64,000 nt of DNA, taken from assembly GCF_016793225.1 (NCBI RefSeq), contig NZ_JAEUMN010000022.1, forward strand, positions 1-64,000, read 5' to 3'. Below are positions 46,060 through 60,988 of this stretch, in pieces. The notes below the pieces were generated by a model. It was not told the origin of the DNA and made no database searches. It saw only the letters and a list, made by a program, of their open reading frames with translations. The DNA is from Phenylobacterium sp. GTDB lineage: Bacteria; Pseudomonadota; Alphaproteobacteria; Caulobacterales; Caulobacteraceae. A program made the translations under genes and the position numbers. Each line of letters begins with the position of its first letter. Positions within the stretch are counted from its first letter, which is position 1.

Positions 46060-47493
46060 TCAAGCGATTGCGCGGAGGGGCTGCGGCGCGTCCAGCGCGT
46101 CCCGCACCGCGGCCAGGCGCGAGCGGCTGACCGGCAGCGGCGGCCCCTCGCTCAGGTGCAGCCGCCAGCGGCCGCCCTCCCGCTCCAGACGCTCCACGTG
46201 GGCGAGGTTGGCGATGACCGAGCGATGGACGCGCAGGAACGTGGAGGGAAGCTGCGTCTCCAGCCGCTCGAGGCGTGCGGCGTGCAGCAGCGAGCGTCCG
46301 CCGCGGAGCCGCAGTTCGGCGTAGTCGTCGGCGCCGACGATCGCGAGGATGTCCGGCAGCGGCACGAGTTCGACGCCCCGCGGAGAGGCGACCGTGAGCC
46401 GGTCCGGTCGGCTGGCCGCGCGCGTGAGGGCGGCCTCGCGGGCCGTATCGTCGCGGCCGAGGCGCAGGACCTCGACGATCAGCAGCGGCAGAACGAGCGT
46501 AGCCGCGAAGACGAAGAACGACAGATCCAGCAGCCAGATCGGCTGCAGCACGCCCAACGCCATGAAGGTCGCGAGCCAGGCCAGGGTCGGCCGCGCGCCC
46601 GCCACCTTCGTCACGACGCCTTCCGCCGCCGCCACGCCCGCGAGCCCCACGCCCGCCAGGAGCGCGACGCCCGCCTTCACGTCGAAGCCCGGGAGCAGCC
46701 AGGTGGCGGGAAGGGCGATGGCGGCCGCGGCCAGCAGCCATGGACGCCGCCGAGGGGCGAACCGCGATCCGGCCCAGGCCGCGAGCAGGGCGGCGAACGC
46801 CACGGTCAGGAGCCAGATCGCGGTGACGCGCCAGCTGTGGACCGGATACGGGTAGCGCCAGAGGTGCCGCAGCATCTCGACCGCGGCCTGCAGCGCGGCG
46901 ACGCCGGAGAGGGCCGCGAGCGCCAGGCTGGAGCCCGTGCGGCGCATCGCGTGGATGGCCCCGAAGCCGAAGGCGGCGGCGGCGAGGGCGCCCGCGGCCA
47001 CGAAGGTGACGGCGAGCAGGGGCAGGGGGGACGGCTGGCGCGCCGCCCCGACGCCCAGCCATCCGACAGGGTGGACGAACCGCAGGCCGCCGTGGAACGC
47101 CGACATGTGGACCACCAGCTCGTTCCCGGCGGGGCGCCACAGCGTCTCCGGGATCGGGACGTCGAAATGATAACGGCCGGGGATCTCCGCCTCGGCCACG
47201 GCGCCGGGCCGGCCGTTGGCCCCCAGCCGCACGCCGTTGAACCAGACCTCCGACGAGGCGACGCCGATCGCGAAGACCGCCTTCGGGTCCATGGAACGAC
47301 GGGGCGGGACGGCGGCGCGCAGCCACAATTCCCGTCCCTGGGGATCGATGGGCCCCTCGACGGCGCGGCAATCGGCGAGACGCGGCGGGCCTTCCTGCCG
47401 CTCAGCCCGGCAGGATTCCCAGGCAAGGCCCTGCGCCCCGGCGGCGGCCGGCGCCAAGGCAAGCAGTCCGGCGACCAGAAGCGCGCGCCACAT
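46060..47493 (-). CDS. Membrane-anchored LytTR-family transcription regulator
   Basis: A 477-residue protein. It starts with a signal/anchor (MWRALLVAGLLALAPAAAGAQ). Residues about 20-150 form a periplasmic domain (FNGVRLGANGRPGAV, IPGRYHFDVPIPETLW), probably a 7TMR-DISM-like ligand-binding domain. Then six to eight membrane segments run from about 155 to 365. The C-terminal 100 residues are a LytTR DNA-binding domain (ASPRGVELVPLPDILAIVGADDYAELRL, FLRVHRSVIANLAHVERLERE). This merges sensing and DNA binding in one membrane protein. It is divergent from the serine hydrolase at 47605, which may be its target. The ligand is unknown. Confidence 0.83.
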   Translation of the reverse strand: MWRALLVAGLLALAPAAAGAQGLAWESCRAERQEGPPRLADCRAVEGPIDPQGRELWLRAAVPPRRSMDPKAVFAIGVASSEVWFNGVRLGANGRPGAVAEAEIPGRYHFDVPIPETLWRPAGNELVVHMSAFHGGLRFVHPVGWLGVGAARQPSPLPLLAVTFVAAGALAAAAFGFGAIHAMRRTGSSLALAALSGVAALQAAVEMLRHLWRYPYPVHSWRVTAIWLLTVAFAALLAAWAGSRFAPRRRPWLLAAAAIALPATWLLPGFDVKAGVALLAGVGLAGVAAAEGVVTKVAGARPTLAWLATFMALGVLQPIWLLDLSFFVFAATLVLPLLIVEVLRLGRDDTAREAALTRAASRPDRLTVASPRGVELVPLPDILAIVGADDYAELRLRGGRSLLHAARLERLETQLPSTFLRVHRSVIANLAHVERLEREGGRWRLHLSEGPPLPVSRSRLAAVRDALDAPQPLRAIA

Positions 47494-47604
47494 GCGGGCA
47501 CCTTACGGCGCCGTTCGCCACCCGGCGCGTTCGTTCGCCGAGCCGTCGGCGCCATTCACCGAAGCGCTGCCGCGCACGACGCCGCTCCGCCGCAGCTTCG
47601 GCGG

Positions 47605-49047
47605 ATGATTCCTGCCCGCCTGTCTCGCCGCTCCCTGTTCGCCGCCGCCGCCGGCCTCGCCGCGCCAGGCGTCCCGCTCGCGCAGAGCCACACCTCGCCC
47701 GGGCCTTTCCGGTTCAAGGGTTGGCGGGGCCAGGAGGTCGAGGCCGAGCGGGGCTTCTTCGAGGTCCCCGAGGACCGGCGCGATCCGACGTCGCGGCGCA
47801 TCCGGCTGAGCTACGTGCGCTTTCCCTCCACCGCGGCGCGCCCGGGACCGCCGATCGTCTACCTCGCAGGCGGGCCGGGCGGGACCGCCACGGGGACCTT
47901 CGCGGGCCCCAGGTTCCCCATCGCCATGGCCCTGCGGGAGATCGCCGACGTCATCGCCTTCGACCAGCGCGGGACGGGGCTCTCCAATCACATCCCGCGG
48001 CGTCCCGCCTACGCGGGCCCGCCCCCGGTGCTGACCCGCGAGGGGCTCACGGCCCACATGCGCGCCGAGTTCGCGCGGGCCTGGGCCGAGTGGACGGCGG
48101 CCGGCGTGGCCATGCGGGGCTACAACACCAACGAGAGCGCCGACGACGTCGACGACCTGCGCCGTCACCTGCGCGCCGAACGGATCAACCTCTGGGGCAT
48201 CAGCTACGGCTCGCACCTTGGGCTGGCGGTGCTGAAGCGTCACGGCGACCGGGTGGACCGCGTGGTGCTGGCGAGCCTCGAGGGGCAGGACCAGACGGTG
48301 AAGCGGCCGGCGCGGAGCGACCGCTACCTGGAGCGGGTGGACCGGCTCCTGGACGCCGCCCCGGAGGTTCGGCAGGCCGTGCCCGACCTTTCGGCGCTGA
48401 TGCGGCGGGTGCACGCGCGCCTCGAGGCCGATCCCCAGCCGATAGCCGTCCCCCGTCAGGCGGGCCCGCTGGAGTTGCGGATCGGCGGCTTCGCCGTCCA
48501 GCTGCTGGCCGGAGGCCTCGTGGCGAACCCCGAGACCCTGGCGATGCTGCCGCGTCTCTATCTGGCGCTCGACGCCGGGCGGATCGACGCGTTGGCGCCC
48601 TTCGCGGGCCAGTTCGCCGGCGGGCTGTCCGTCAGCGGCATGCCCGAGGCCATGGACCTCGCGTCCGGGATCTCGCCGCGCAAGCTGGCGATGGTGCGCC
48701 GCGAGGCCGAAACGGCGGTGTTCGGCGACGCCCTGAACTTCCCGATGCCGCACCTCTCGGGCGCCGTCGGCGGCGTCGACCTGGGCGAGGCGTTCCGCCG
48801 GCCCATCCGAATCGACCATCCGAGCCTCCTGGTCGCCGGGTCGCTGGACGGACGGACCGTGCTGGAGGAGCAGGCCGAGGTGGCGGCGCAGTTCCGCAAC
48901 CGGACCCAGGTGCTGGTGGAGAACGCCGGGCACAATGTCTTCGAGGCGCACCCGGAGGTGCAGGCGATGATCGTGCGGTTCTTCCGGGGCGAGCGCCTGT
49001 CGGACGCCCGCCTGGCCCTGCCGCCCCCCAAGTTCCGTATCACCTGA
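47605..49047 (+). CDS. Alpha/beta hydrolase, proline-iminopeptidase-like (S33), exported
   Basis: A 480-residue hydrolase with an N-terminal twin-Arg signal (LSRRSLFAAAAGLAAPGVPLAQ). PPIVYLAGGPGGTATG is the oxyanion turn. The nucleophile Ser is in LWGISYGSHLGLAV, the Asp in LLVAGSLDGRTVL, and the His in VLVENAGHNVFEAHP. It resembles S33 aminopeptidases and related hydrolases. An intergenic gap of 111 bases separates it from the LytTR regulator, which is divergent and may control it. The ATG at 47605 lacks a strong ribosome site. Confidence 0.83.
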   Translation: MIPARLSRRSLFAAAAGLAAPGVPLAQSHTSPGPFRFKGWRGQEVEAERGFFEVPEDRRDPTSRRIRLSYVRFPSTAARPGPPIVYLAGGPGGTATGTFAGPRFPIAMALREIADVIAFDQRGTGLSNHIPRRPAYAGPPPVLTREGLTAHMRAEFARAWAEWTAAGVAMRGYNTNESADDVDDLRRHLRAERINLWGISYGSHLGLAVLKRHGDRVDRVVLASLEGQDQTVKRPARSDRYLERVDRLLDAAPEVRQAVPDLSALMRRVHARLEADPQPIAVPRQAGPLELRIGGFAVQLLAGGLVANPETLAMLPRLYLALDAGRIDALAPFAGQFAGGLSVSGMPEAMDLASGISPRKLAMVRREAETAVFGDALNFPMPHLSGAVGGVDLGEAFRRPIRIDHPSLLVAGSLDGRTVLEEQAEVAAQFRNRTQVLVENAGHNVFEAHPEVQAMIVRFFRGERLSDARLALPPPKFRIT

Positions 49048-49076
49048 GATTGCCCCGGCGCGGCGGCTTGGGCTAA

Positions 49077-51163
<2,087 letters not shown>

Positions 51164-51348
51164 CACTTAGCTCCGTGAGACTGTCGTTGATGTCATCGAG
51201 AACCCCGGCCCGTCCTATGCGGGAAGTTGCACCGGCGTGCAGCGGAGCGCAGGAAGGTGCGCCGCATCGGGTCTGCGACCGCACGCTTTGGTTAGCGCGC
51301 CGTTAGGGATTGTGGCGCACAAGGGCGAAACCCCCGCTGGGAATCGCC

Positions 51349-51642
51349 GTGCTCGCAAGTCTGCGTCCGTATCTGTCGACCGCCTTCCTGGCGCTCCTGA
51401 TCGCCTACTTCGGGTTCCACGCCTTCACGGGCGAGGGCGGACTTCTCAAGTCGGACACCCGCGACGCCGCGCTCGCGGCCAAGACCCGCGAACTCCAGGC
51501 CCTGACGGCCCAGCGGCACGACCTCGAGGTCCGCGCGAAGCTGCTCCGCGACGAGAGCCTTTCCGCCGATCTGCTGGAGGAGAGGGCGCGGTCCCTTCTA
51601 GGCTTCGCAGACCCTAGGGACTATGTGATCCGTATGAAGTAA
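51349..51642 (+). CDS. ftsB: Septum formation initiator FtsB/DivIC family
   Basis: A 97-residue division protein with one membrane segment (STAFLALLIAYFGFHAF) and a coiled-coil (AALAAKTRELQALTAQRHDLE). The C-terminus DLLEERARSLLGFADPRDYVIRMK is the family end. It should act with FtsL and FtsQ in the divisome. The start is GTG at 51349; longer reads from TTG 51310 are possible. It stands between eno and pdhA, the order common to Caulobacterales. It is a divisome member, as are the targets of the SidA-like peptide, but the two are not linked here. Confidence 0.9.
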   Translation: MLASLRPYLSTAFLALLIAYFGFHAFTGEGGLLKSDTRDAALAAKTRELQALTAQRHDLEVRAKLLRDESLSADLLEERARSLLGFADPRDYVIRMK

Positions 51643-51691
51643 GGTTCGCTCCGGGGCGATCCTTCGACATCAAACGATCACGGGGTGACGC

Positions 51692-52729
51692 ATGGCGCGC
51701 GCAGCGACGGCCGCAGCCGGTAAGCGCAAGGCCAACGGGGCGGACGCGACGTCCGTCACGAAGGACGAACTCCTCAAATACTACCGCGAGATGCTGCTCA
51801 TACGGCGCTTCGAGGAGCGGGCGGGCCAGCTCTACGGCATGGGGCTCATCGGCGGGTTCTGCCACCTCTACATCGGCCAGGAGGCCATCGCGGTGGGCTG
51901 CGAAGCGGCCAAGCGGCCCGGCGACCAGTTCATCACCGGCTATCGCGACCACGGCCACATGCTGGTGGCGGGGATGGATCCGCGCGAGGTGATGGCCGAG
52001 CTCACCGGCCGGATCGGCGGGTCGTCCAAGGGCAAGGGCGGCTCGATGCACATGTTCTCGACCGAGGCCGCGTTCTACGGCGGCCACGGCATCGTGGGCG
52101 CGCAGGTGGCGCTGGGCACGGGCCTTGCGCTCGCCAACAGCTATCGCGAGGACGGCAAGGTCAGCTTCGCCTTCTTCGGCGACGGGGCGTCCAATCAGGG
52201 CCAGGTCTACGAGAGCTTCAACATGGCCGCGGTCTGGAAGCTGCCGGTCATCTACGTGATCGAGAACAACCAGTACGCCATGGGCACGGCCATCGACCGG
52301 TCGACGTCCGAGGTCGAGCTCTACAAGCGCGGCATCTCGTTCAACATCCCCGGCGAGCAGGTGGACGGCATGGACGTCACCGCCGTGAAGGCGGCGGCGC
52401 AGCGGGCCTGCGACCACTGCCGGTCGGGCAAGGGGCCGTACATCCTCGAGATGAAGACCTACCGCTACCGCGGCCACTCCATGAGCGACCCGGCCAAGTA
52501 CCGCACCCGGGAGGAGGTGGACGAGGTCCGCAAGACCCGCGACCCGATCGACCATGTGGAGGAGATGCTGGAGAAGAACGGCTGGGCCGACGAGGCCACG
52601 CTGAAGGCCATCGACGCCGAGGTGAAGAAGATCGTCGCCGACGCCGCCGAGTTCGCCCGGACCAGCCCCGAGCCGGATCCGTCCGAGCTCTACACCCACG
52701 TCTACACGACCGTCGAACAGGGGGCCTGA
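51692..52729 (+). CDS. pdhA: Pyruvate dehydrogenase E1 component subunit alpha
   Basis: A 345-residue thiamine-diphosphate enzyme subunit. LLIRRFEERAGQLYGMGLIGGF begins it. The TPP motif is FFGDGASNQGQVYESFNMAAVWKLPVIYVIENN. YRYRGHSMSDPAKYRTREEV is the phosphorylation-site-like loop. It works with PdhB, PdhC and Lpd to make acetyl-CoA. The N-terminal 20 residues are basic and may be disordered. PdhB starts 3 bases after its stop. Confidence 0.97.
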   Translation: MARAATAAAGKRKANGADATSVTKDELLKYYREMLLIRRFEERAGQLYGMGLIGGFCHLYIGQEAIAVGCEAAKRPGDQFITGYRDHGHMLVAGMDPREVMAELTGRIGGSSKGKGGSMHMFSTEAAFYGGHGIVGAQVALGTGLALANSYREDGKVSFAFFGDGASNQGQVYESFNMAAVWKLPVIYVIENNQYAMGTAIDRSTSEVELYKRGISFNIPGEQVDGMDVTAVKAAAQRACDHCRSGKGPYILEMKTYRYRGHSMSDPAKYRTREEVDEVRKTRDPIDHVEEMLEKNGWADEATLKAIDAEVKKIVADAAEFARTSPEPDPSELYTHVYTTVEQGA

Positions 52730-52732
52730 GCC

Positions 52733-54135
<1,403 letters not shown>

Positions 54136-54139
<4 letters not shown>

Positions 54140-54543
54140 GCCAGAGCCCGTTCCAATGGCGGGCGGGCGGGTGCCACTGCGGCGGGGTCCGCTTCGAGGT
54201 GGCGTTGCCGGGTCGTGTCGAGGCGCAGAGCTGCAACTGCTCCATGTGCGCCAAGACCGGCTTCGTGCACATCATCGTGCCGGAGAGCCGCTTCCGGCTG
54301 ACCAAGGGCGCCGACCGGCTGGCCGAGTACACGTTCAACACCCGCGTGGCGAAGCACCTGTTCTGCTCGGAGTGCGGGATCAAGAGCTTCTATCGCCCCA
54401 GGTCCAACCCGGACGGCTGGAGCGTGAACGCCCGCTGCCTCGACACGGTCGAGGGGCTGGAGATCGTCATCGAGGCCTTCGACGGCCAGAACTGGGAGGC
54501 CAACGCAGCCGGCCTCGCCCATCTCTCCAGGGAGCCCGCATGA
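54136..54543 (+). CDS. GFA-family (CENP-V/Mis18-like) zinc protein 1
   Basis: A 135-residue protein of the GFA (glutathione-dependent formaldehyde-activating) family. Zinc Cys pairs: CHCGG near residue 13, [11 protein letters not shown] near 33, and [11 protein letters not shown] near 77. It has the full set expected of the fold. Start is GTG 54136, overlapping the PdhB stop. Its stop overlaps the second GFA gene. It lies inside the pyruvate dehydrogenase block, where it has no known function. Real catalysis is uncertain in this family. Confidence 0.87.
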
Positions 54544-54965
54544 GCCGTCTGCACGGTCAGTGCCACTGCGGCGCCGTGCGCGTCGCGATCGAGGGTGTAG
54601 CGGCGGCCGACCTGCCGCTCCGCGCCTGCCAGTGCGGCTTCTGCCGCCGGCACGGCGCCATCTCCACCAGCCATCCGGACGCGCAGATCACGTTCATCGG
54701 CGGCCGGCTGCACCACTACCGGTTCGGGCACCGCAAGTCGGACTACATGTTCTGCGCCGAGTGCGGCTGCTACGTGGGCGCGACGGTGATCATCGACGGC
54801 GAGCGCTACGCCATCCTGAACGTCACGGGCGTCGACCTCCAGGGCTTCGACGGCCGCACGCCGGAACCCCACGTCTTCGACGACGAGACGCCGGAGGAAC
54901 GCGCGCAACGGCGCAAGGCGCGCTGGTCGCCGGCCGAACTGACCGAACTGCAACCGAGCGTCTGA
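54540..54965 (+). CDS. GFA-family (CENP-V/Mis18-like) zinc protein 2
   Basis: A 141-residue paralogue-like neighbour of the previous gene. Cys sites: QCHCGAVRV near 8-11, RACQCGFCRRHG near 30-37, and MFCAECGCYVGATV near 71-76. It starts ATG at 54540, overlapping the stop of the first GFA gene (ATGA). The two differ in the loop between Cys pairs, so they are not a recent duplication. It is followed by pdhC after 15 bases. Confidence 0.87.
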   Translation: MSRLHGQCHCGAVRVAIEGVAAADLPLRACQCGFCRRHGAISTSHPDAQITFIGGRLHHYRFGHRKSDYMFCAECGCYVGATVIIDGERYAILNVTGVDLQGFDGRTPEPHVFDDETPEERAQRRKARWSPAELTELQPSV

Positions 54966-54980
54966 GAGCCGAGAGACGAC

Positions 54981-56321
54981 ATGCCCATCGACGTCCTGAT
55001 GCCCGCCCTTTCGCCCACGATGGAGGAGGGCACGCTCGCCAAGTGGCACGTCAAGAAGGGCGACAAGGTCAGCTCGGGCGACGTGATCGCCGAGATCGAG
55101 ACCGACAAGGCCACCATGGAAGTCGAAGCGGTCGACGAGGGCGTGGTCGAGGACATCCTGGTCGCCGAGGGAACCGAGGGCGTGAAGGTCAACACGCCCA
55201 TCGCCCGTCTTTCCGGCGAGGGTGAGCCCGCCGCGCCGGCGTCCGCGCCCGCCGCGGCGGCAAGCTCCGCCCCCGCGCCGGCGGCGCCGAAGGCGTCGGA
55301 GGGGGCGCAGGCCCCAGCCCCGACACCCGCGCCTGCGGCCGGCCCCAGCGCCCCCTCCCGGTCCCCCTCGCCCGCGAGCGGGGGAGGCGCTGAGGGCCGC
55401 ATCTTCGCCTCGCCCCTGGCGCGCCGCCTGGCCGAGCAGAAGGGGGTCGACCTCGCCGCGGTGCAGGGCTCGGGCCCGCACGGGCGCATCGTGAAGGCCG
55501 ACATCGACAAGGCCCAGCCGGGGGCGGCGAAGCCCGCGCCCGCCGCCGCCGAGGCGCCGCCGGCCGCCAAGCCTGCGCCGGCCGCCGCGCCGCGCGAGCA
55601 CAAGACCCTGGAACAGATGGGCATCGCCCCCGGCAGCTACGACCTCGTTCCGCTGGACGGGATGCGCAAGACGGTCGCGCGGCGGATGACCGACAGCTTC
55701 CGCGACGTGCCGCACTTCCCGCTGACCGTGGACATCGAACTGGACGCGCTGCTGGCCGCCCGGGCGCGCATCAACCAGATCCTCGAGAAGGACGGGATCA
55801 AGGTCAGCGTGAACGACATGGTCATGAAGGCCGCCGCGGTGGCCCTGAAGCGCGTGCCCGAGGCCAACGCCAGCTACACGCCCGAAGGCATCGCCATGCA
55901 CCATCACGCCGACATCGCCATGGCGGTGGCCGTGCCCGGCGGGCTGATCACCCCCATCATCCGCGCCGCCGAGACCAAGGGCGTGGGCCAGATCGCCACC
56001 GAGGCCAAGGACCTGGCCGAGCGGGCCCGGACCAAGAAGCTGAAGCCCGAGGAGTTCCAGGGCGGCACCTTCAGCGTCTCGAACCTCGGCATGTTCGGCA
56101 TCAAGACCTTCGCCTCGATCATCAACGAGCCGCAGGGCGCCATCCTGTCGGTGGGCGCCGGCGAGAAGCGGCCCGTGGTGCGCGGCGATGAACTGGCCAT
56201 CGCCACCGTCATGTCCGTCACACTGACCTGCGACCACCGCGTGGTGGACGGCGCGGTGGGCGCCCGCTGGCTCGCCGCCTTCAAGGCGCTGATCGAAGAG
56301 CCGCTGACCATGATCGCCTGA
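54981..56321 (+). CDS. pdhC: Dihydrolipoamide acetyltransferase (PDH E2)
   Basis: A 446-residue E2 core. The lipoyl domain at 1-78 has [15 protein letters not shown]. The Ala/Pro linker at 80-130 carries a palindrome-coded stretch ([14 protein letters not shown]). The E1/E3-binding domain lies at about 136-175 ([34 protein letters not shown]). The catalytic domain spans about 210-446, ending with the [19 protein letters not shown] motif whose His is catalytic. Length is normal. Confidence 0.97.
   Translation: MPIDVLMPALSPTMEEGTLAKWHVKKGDKVSSGDVIAEIETDKATMEVEAVDEGVVEDILVAEGTEGVKVNTPIARLSGEGEPAAPASAPAAAASSAPAPAAPKASEGAQAPAPTPAPAAGPSAPSRSPSPASGGGAEGRIFASPLARRLAEQKGVDLAAVQGSGPHGRIVKADIDKAQPGAAKPAPAAAEAPPAAKPAPAAAPREHKTLEQMGIAPGSYDLVPLDGMRKTVARRMTDSFRDVPHFPLTVDIELDALLAARARINQILEKDGIKVSVNDMVMKAAAVALKRVPEANASYTPEGIAMHHHADIAMAVAVPGGLITPIIRAAETKGVGQIATEAKDLAERARTKKLKPEEFQGGTFSVSNLGMFGIKTFASIINEPQGAILSVGAGEKRPVVRGDELAIATVMSVTLTCDHRVVDGAVGARWLAAFKALIEEPLTMIA
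55363..55385. repeat. Palindromic element in the PdhC linker
   Basis: CCCCCTCGC (55363-55371) is followed by GCGAG (55374-55378), a one-base bulge, and GGGGG (55380-55384). This gives a strong GC stem inside the gene. In frame it codes for Ser-Pro-Ser-Pro-Ala-Ser-Gly-Gly-Gly. It resembles the type of intergenic palindromic unit seen in this window at 58205. An in-frame insertion of a REP-like unit is possible. Confidence 0.5.
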
Positions 56322-56331
56322 GGGGGCTGGC

Positions 56332-58202
<1,871 letters not shown>

Positions 58203-58204
58203 AA

Positions 58205-58224
58205 TCCCTCCCCGTGGGGAGGGA
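58205..58224. repeat. Palindromic (REP-like) unit or terminator after lpd
   Basis: TCCCTCCCC at 58205-58213 and GGGGAGGGA at 58216-58224 form a perfect 9-bp inverted repeat with two bases between. It is followed by GCGCAGCC and a G-rich stretch, a combination common in intergenic repeats of this group. It may end transcription of lpd. No T-run follows. Confidence 0.65.
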
Positions 58225-58327
58225 CCGGCGGCGCAGCCGACAGGGCGGGGCCGTATTGATCCAGCTCGGCGCTTGGAGACGGAGTCGGGGACCGACCGCC
58301 ACTTCCCAACCCTGGCTCGCGGAGGAT

Positions 58328-59881
58328 CTAGGCCGCCCGCTGGAGCTCGGCGTCCACGATCCGCTGGATGGCCGGATAGTCGGTCTTGCCGGTGCCGAGC
58401 ACCGGGATCTCCTGCACCTTGATGATCTTGCGCGGCACCGTGAGCTCGGGCGCTCCGATCTGCTGGGCGTAGGCCACCAGCGGCGCTGCGTCGGCGTCGC
58501 GGCGGTCGGTGACCAGGATCAGGCGCTCGCCCTTCTTGGGGTCGGGCAGGGCGATGACCGCGTGCCGGCAGTCGGGCCACACCGCCGACGCCAGGTCCTC
58601 GGCGGCGGTGAGGGACACCATCTCGCCGCCGATCTTGGCGAAGCGCTTCACGCGGCCGAGGATCTTGATCCACTGATCGTCGGTCATCGACACCACGTCC
58701 CCGGTGTCGTGCCAGCCGCCCGACGGCGCGTCCACGCCGCCCTGGGCGTTCAGGTAGCCGGCCATGACGTTCGGGCCGCGGACCAGCAGCTTGCCGCCGC
58801 CCGGGATGCCCTCCACCGGCTCCAGCCGCGTCTCCATGCCCGGCAGCAGCTTCCCGACGGTGCCCCGCCGGTTGTCGGCCGGCAGGTTCACCGCGATCAC
58901 CGGCGAGGCCTCGGTGGCGCCATAGCCCTCCAGGATCGGGATGGGACCGAACTTCTCGGCGATGAGGTTGTGGGTCTCTTCCCGGACCTTCTCGGCGCCG
59001 CAGACCACGAAGGTGAGGCCGGCCAGCTCGTCGCGATCGGCCGAGCGGGCGTACTGGTTCAGGAAGGTGTCGGTGGCGAACAGCACCGCTGCCTTGGTGT
59101 CCTTCACCAGCGGCGGGATCTGCTTGATGTGCAGCGGCGAGGGATACTGGAACGCCTTCATCCCCTCGAGGATGGGCAGCAGCGCGCCGCCGGTCAGGCC
59201 GAAGCAGTGGAAGATCGGCAGCGGGTTGAAGAACACCCAGTTCGGGTCGAGCCGGATGTGCGCGGCCACCTGCTTGGCGTTGGAGACCAGGTTGGCCTGG
59301 CTCAGGACCACGCCCTTGGGCGTGCCGAAGCTGCCGGACGTGAAGAGGATCACCCCCGGGTCGCTGGGCCGCGTGGCGGCGCGGAACGACTTCGGCAGGG
59401 CCCCGGCGGCCGCGGCGAACAGCCGGTCCGACAGGCCCACCGTCTTCCGGACGTCCTCCAGGTAGACGACGTTGGTGAGCGTCTCGAGGGCGTCGATCAG
59501 GTCGTGGAGCTTGCCCTGCTCGACGAAGCGATGGGACGTCAGCACGGTCTTGACGCCCGCCAGTTCGCAGGCCGCCTTCAGGTTCCGGATGCCGGACGTG
59601 AAGTTGAGCATGGTCGGCACGCGGCCGAAGGCGTGCAGGGCGAAGAAGGTGACCACGCCGCCCGAGCTGGACGGCAGCATCACGCCCACGCGCTCGCCCT
59701 TGTCGGTGAACGCCGCGATCTTGCGGCCGAGCGCGAACGCGGCCCGGATCAGGTCGAGGTAGGAGAGGGGACTACGCTCCTGGTCCTCCAGGATCGGCTT
59801 CCTGGCCCCGTGCTTCCGTGCGGAAGCGACCAGGGCGTCAAAGATTGTGGACTGCGCAGCTGCGCTGTCGAACGCGCTCAA
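58328..59881 (-). CDS. AMP-binding acyl-CoA/acyl-ACP synthetase
   Basis: A 517-residue adenylate-forming enzyme. The P-loop is VILFTSGSFGTPKGVVLSQ, then ILEGYGATEASPVIAVN, WHDTGDVVSMTDDQWIKILGRVKRF and the C-terminal GTGKTDYPAI Lys motif. The sequence around GKTDYPA and the overall plan resemble the synthetase half of Aas (acyl-ACP synthetase/2-acyl-GPE acyltransferase), without the acyltransferase domain. It may activate fatty acids or acyl-lysophospholipid precursors. It is divergent from lipA. Confidence 0.88.
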   Translation of the reverse strand: MSAFDSAAAQSTIFDALVASARKHGARKPILEDQERSPLSYLDLIRAAFALGRKIAAFTDKGERVGVMLPSSSGGVVTFFALHAFGRVPTMLNFTSGIRNLKAACELAGVKTVLTSHRFVEQGKLHDLIDALETLTNVVYLEDVRKTVGLSDRLFAAAAGALPKSFRAATRPSDPGVILFTSGSFGTPKGVVLSQANLVSNAKQVAAHIRLDPNWVFFNPLPIFHCFGLTGGALLPILEGMKAFQYPSPLHIKQIPPLVKDTKAAVLFATDTFLNQYARSADRDELAGLTFVVCGAEKVREETHNLIAEKFGPIPILEGYGATEASPVIAVNLPADNRRGTVGKLLPGMETRLEPVEGIPGGGKLLVRGPNVMAGYLNAQGGVDAPSGGWHDTGDVVSMTDDQWIKILGRVKRFAKIGGEMVSLTAAEDLASAVWPDCRHAVIALPDPKKGERLILVTDRRDADAAPLVAYAQQIGAPELTVPRKIIKVQEIPVLGTGKTDYPAIQRIVDAELQRAA

Positions 59882-60021
59882 GGGCGATCGCTCCCAATAT
59901 TGTCGTTGGCGGGAACCTACAGAGCGCCGTTCCGCCTGAAAAGCTTGGTTACCTGCCGTGATCGCGGGCCGGACCCAGAGACGCGCTTGATCCGGCGGCC
60001 CGGACGGACGATCTAGGGGCC

Positions 60022-60987
60022 ATGGCCGTGGTCATCGACACCGTCTCCGGCAAGGCGCCGCGTCCGCGGCATCCGGAGAAGCAGAACCGTCCCGAGACGC
60101 CGATCCTGCGCAAGCCCGAGTGGCTGCGCGTCCGCGCGCCGGGGTCGGCCGGCTACAACGCCACCCGCGAGATCGTGAAGGGCCATGGCCTCATCACCGT
60201 CTGCGAGGAGGCGGCCTGCCCGAACATCGGCGAGTGCTGGTCGAAGAGCCACGCCACCATGATGATCATGGGCGAGGTGTGCACCCGGGCCTGCGCGTTC
60301 TGCAACGTGGCGACCGGCAAGCCGAATCCGCTGGATCCCACCGAGCCCGCCCGCGTGGCCGACGCGGTGGCCAAGATGGGCCTGCGCCACGTGGTCATCA
60401 CCTCGGTCGACCGCGACGACCTGGCCGACGGCGGCGCGGCGCACTTCGCCGCGGTCGTGGGAGCGATCCGCGCGGCCTCGCCCGGCACGACCATCGAGAT
60501 CCTCACCCCGGACTTCCTGCGCAAGCCGCTCGAGGCGGTGCATGCGGTGATCGACGCGCGGCCCGACGTCTTCAACCACAACCTCGAGACCGTGCCGCGG
60601 CTCTACCTGCCGATCCGCCCGGGCGCGCGCTACTACAACTCGCTACGCCTGCTGGAACGGGTCAAGGAGCGCGACCCCGAGCAGTTCACCAAGTCCGGCA
60701 TCATGGTCGGCCTGGGCGAGGCGAAGGAGGAGGTGATGCAGGTGATGGACGACATGCGTTCCGCCGGCGTCGACTTCATCACCATCGGCCAGTACCTGCA
60801 GCCGACCCGAAAGCACGCGCCGATCGACCGGTTCGTGCACCCCGACGAGTTCAGGGCCTATGAGGAGATCGCCAGGGCCAAGGGCTTCCTTGTGGTCTCT
60901 TCCAGCCCGCTGACGCGCTCGTCGCACCACGCCGACGAGGACTTCGCCCGGCTGCAGGCGGCGCGCCGGGCGCGGGACGCGGCGTAG
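60022..60987 (+). CDS. lipA: Lipoyl synthase
   Basis: A 321-residue radical-SAM enzyme that inserts sulfur into octanoyl lipoyl domains, including those of PdhB and PdhC. The auxiliary cluster motif is [13 protein letters not shown]. The SAM cluster is [13 protein letters not shown] (CxxxCxxC). [20 protein letters not shown] and [12 protein letters not shown] are family motifs. It stands next to the enzymes that need lipoate. The RatA-like gene follows directly. Confidence 0.97.
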   Translation: MAVVIDTVSGKAPRPRHPEKQNRPETPILRKPEWLRVRAPGSAGYNATREIVKGHGLITVCEEAACPNIGECWSKSHATMMIMGEVCTRACAFCNVATGKPNPLDPTEPARVADAVAKMGLRHVVITSVDRDDLADGGAAHFAAVVGAIRAASPGTTIEILTPDFLRKPLEAVHAVIDARPDVFNHNLETVPRLYLPIRPGARYYNSLRLLERVKERDPEQFTKSGIMVGLGEAKEEVMQVMDDMRSAGVDFITIGQYLQPTRKHAPIDRFVHPDEFRAYEEIARAKGFLVVSSSPLTRSSHHADEDFARLQAARRARDAA

Positions 60988-60988
60988 G

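Noticed and set aside
59882-60021. GGAAC near 59919 as an EcfG (general stress) promoter before lipA.
   Set aside because: CGTT follows after only about 10 bases; the known EcfG spacing is 16-17.
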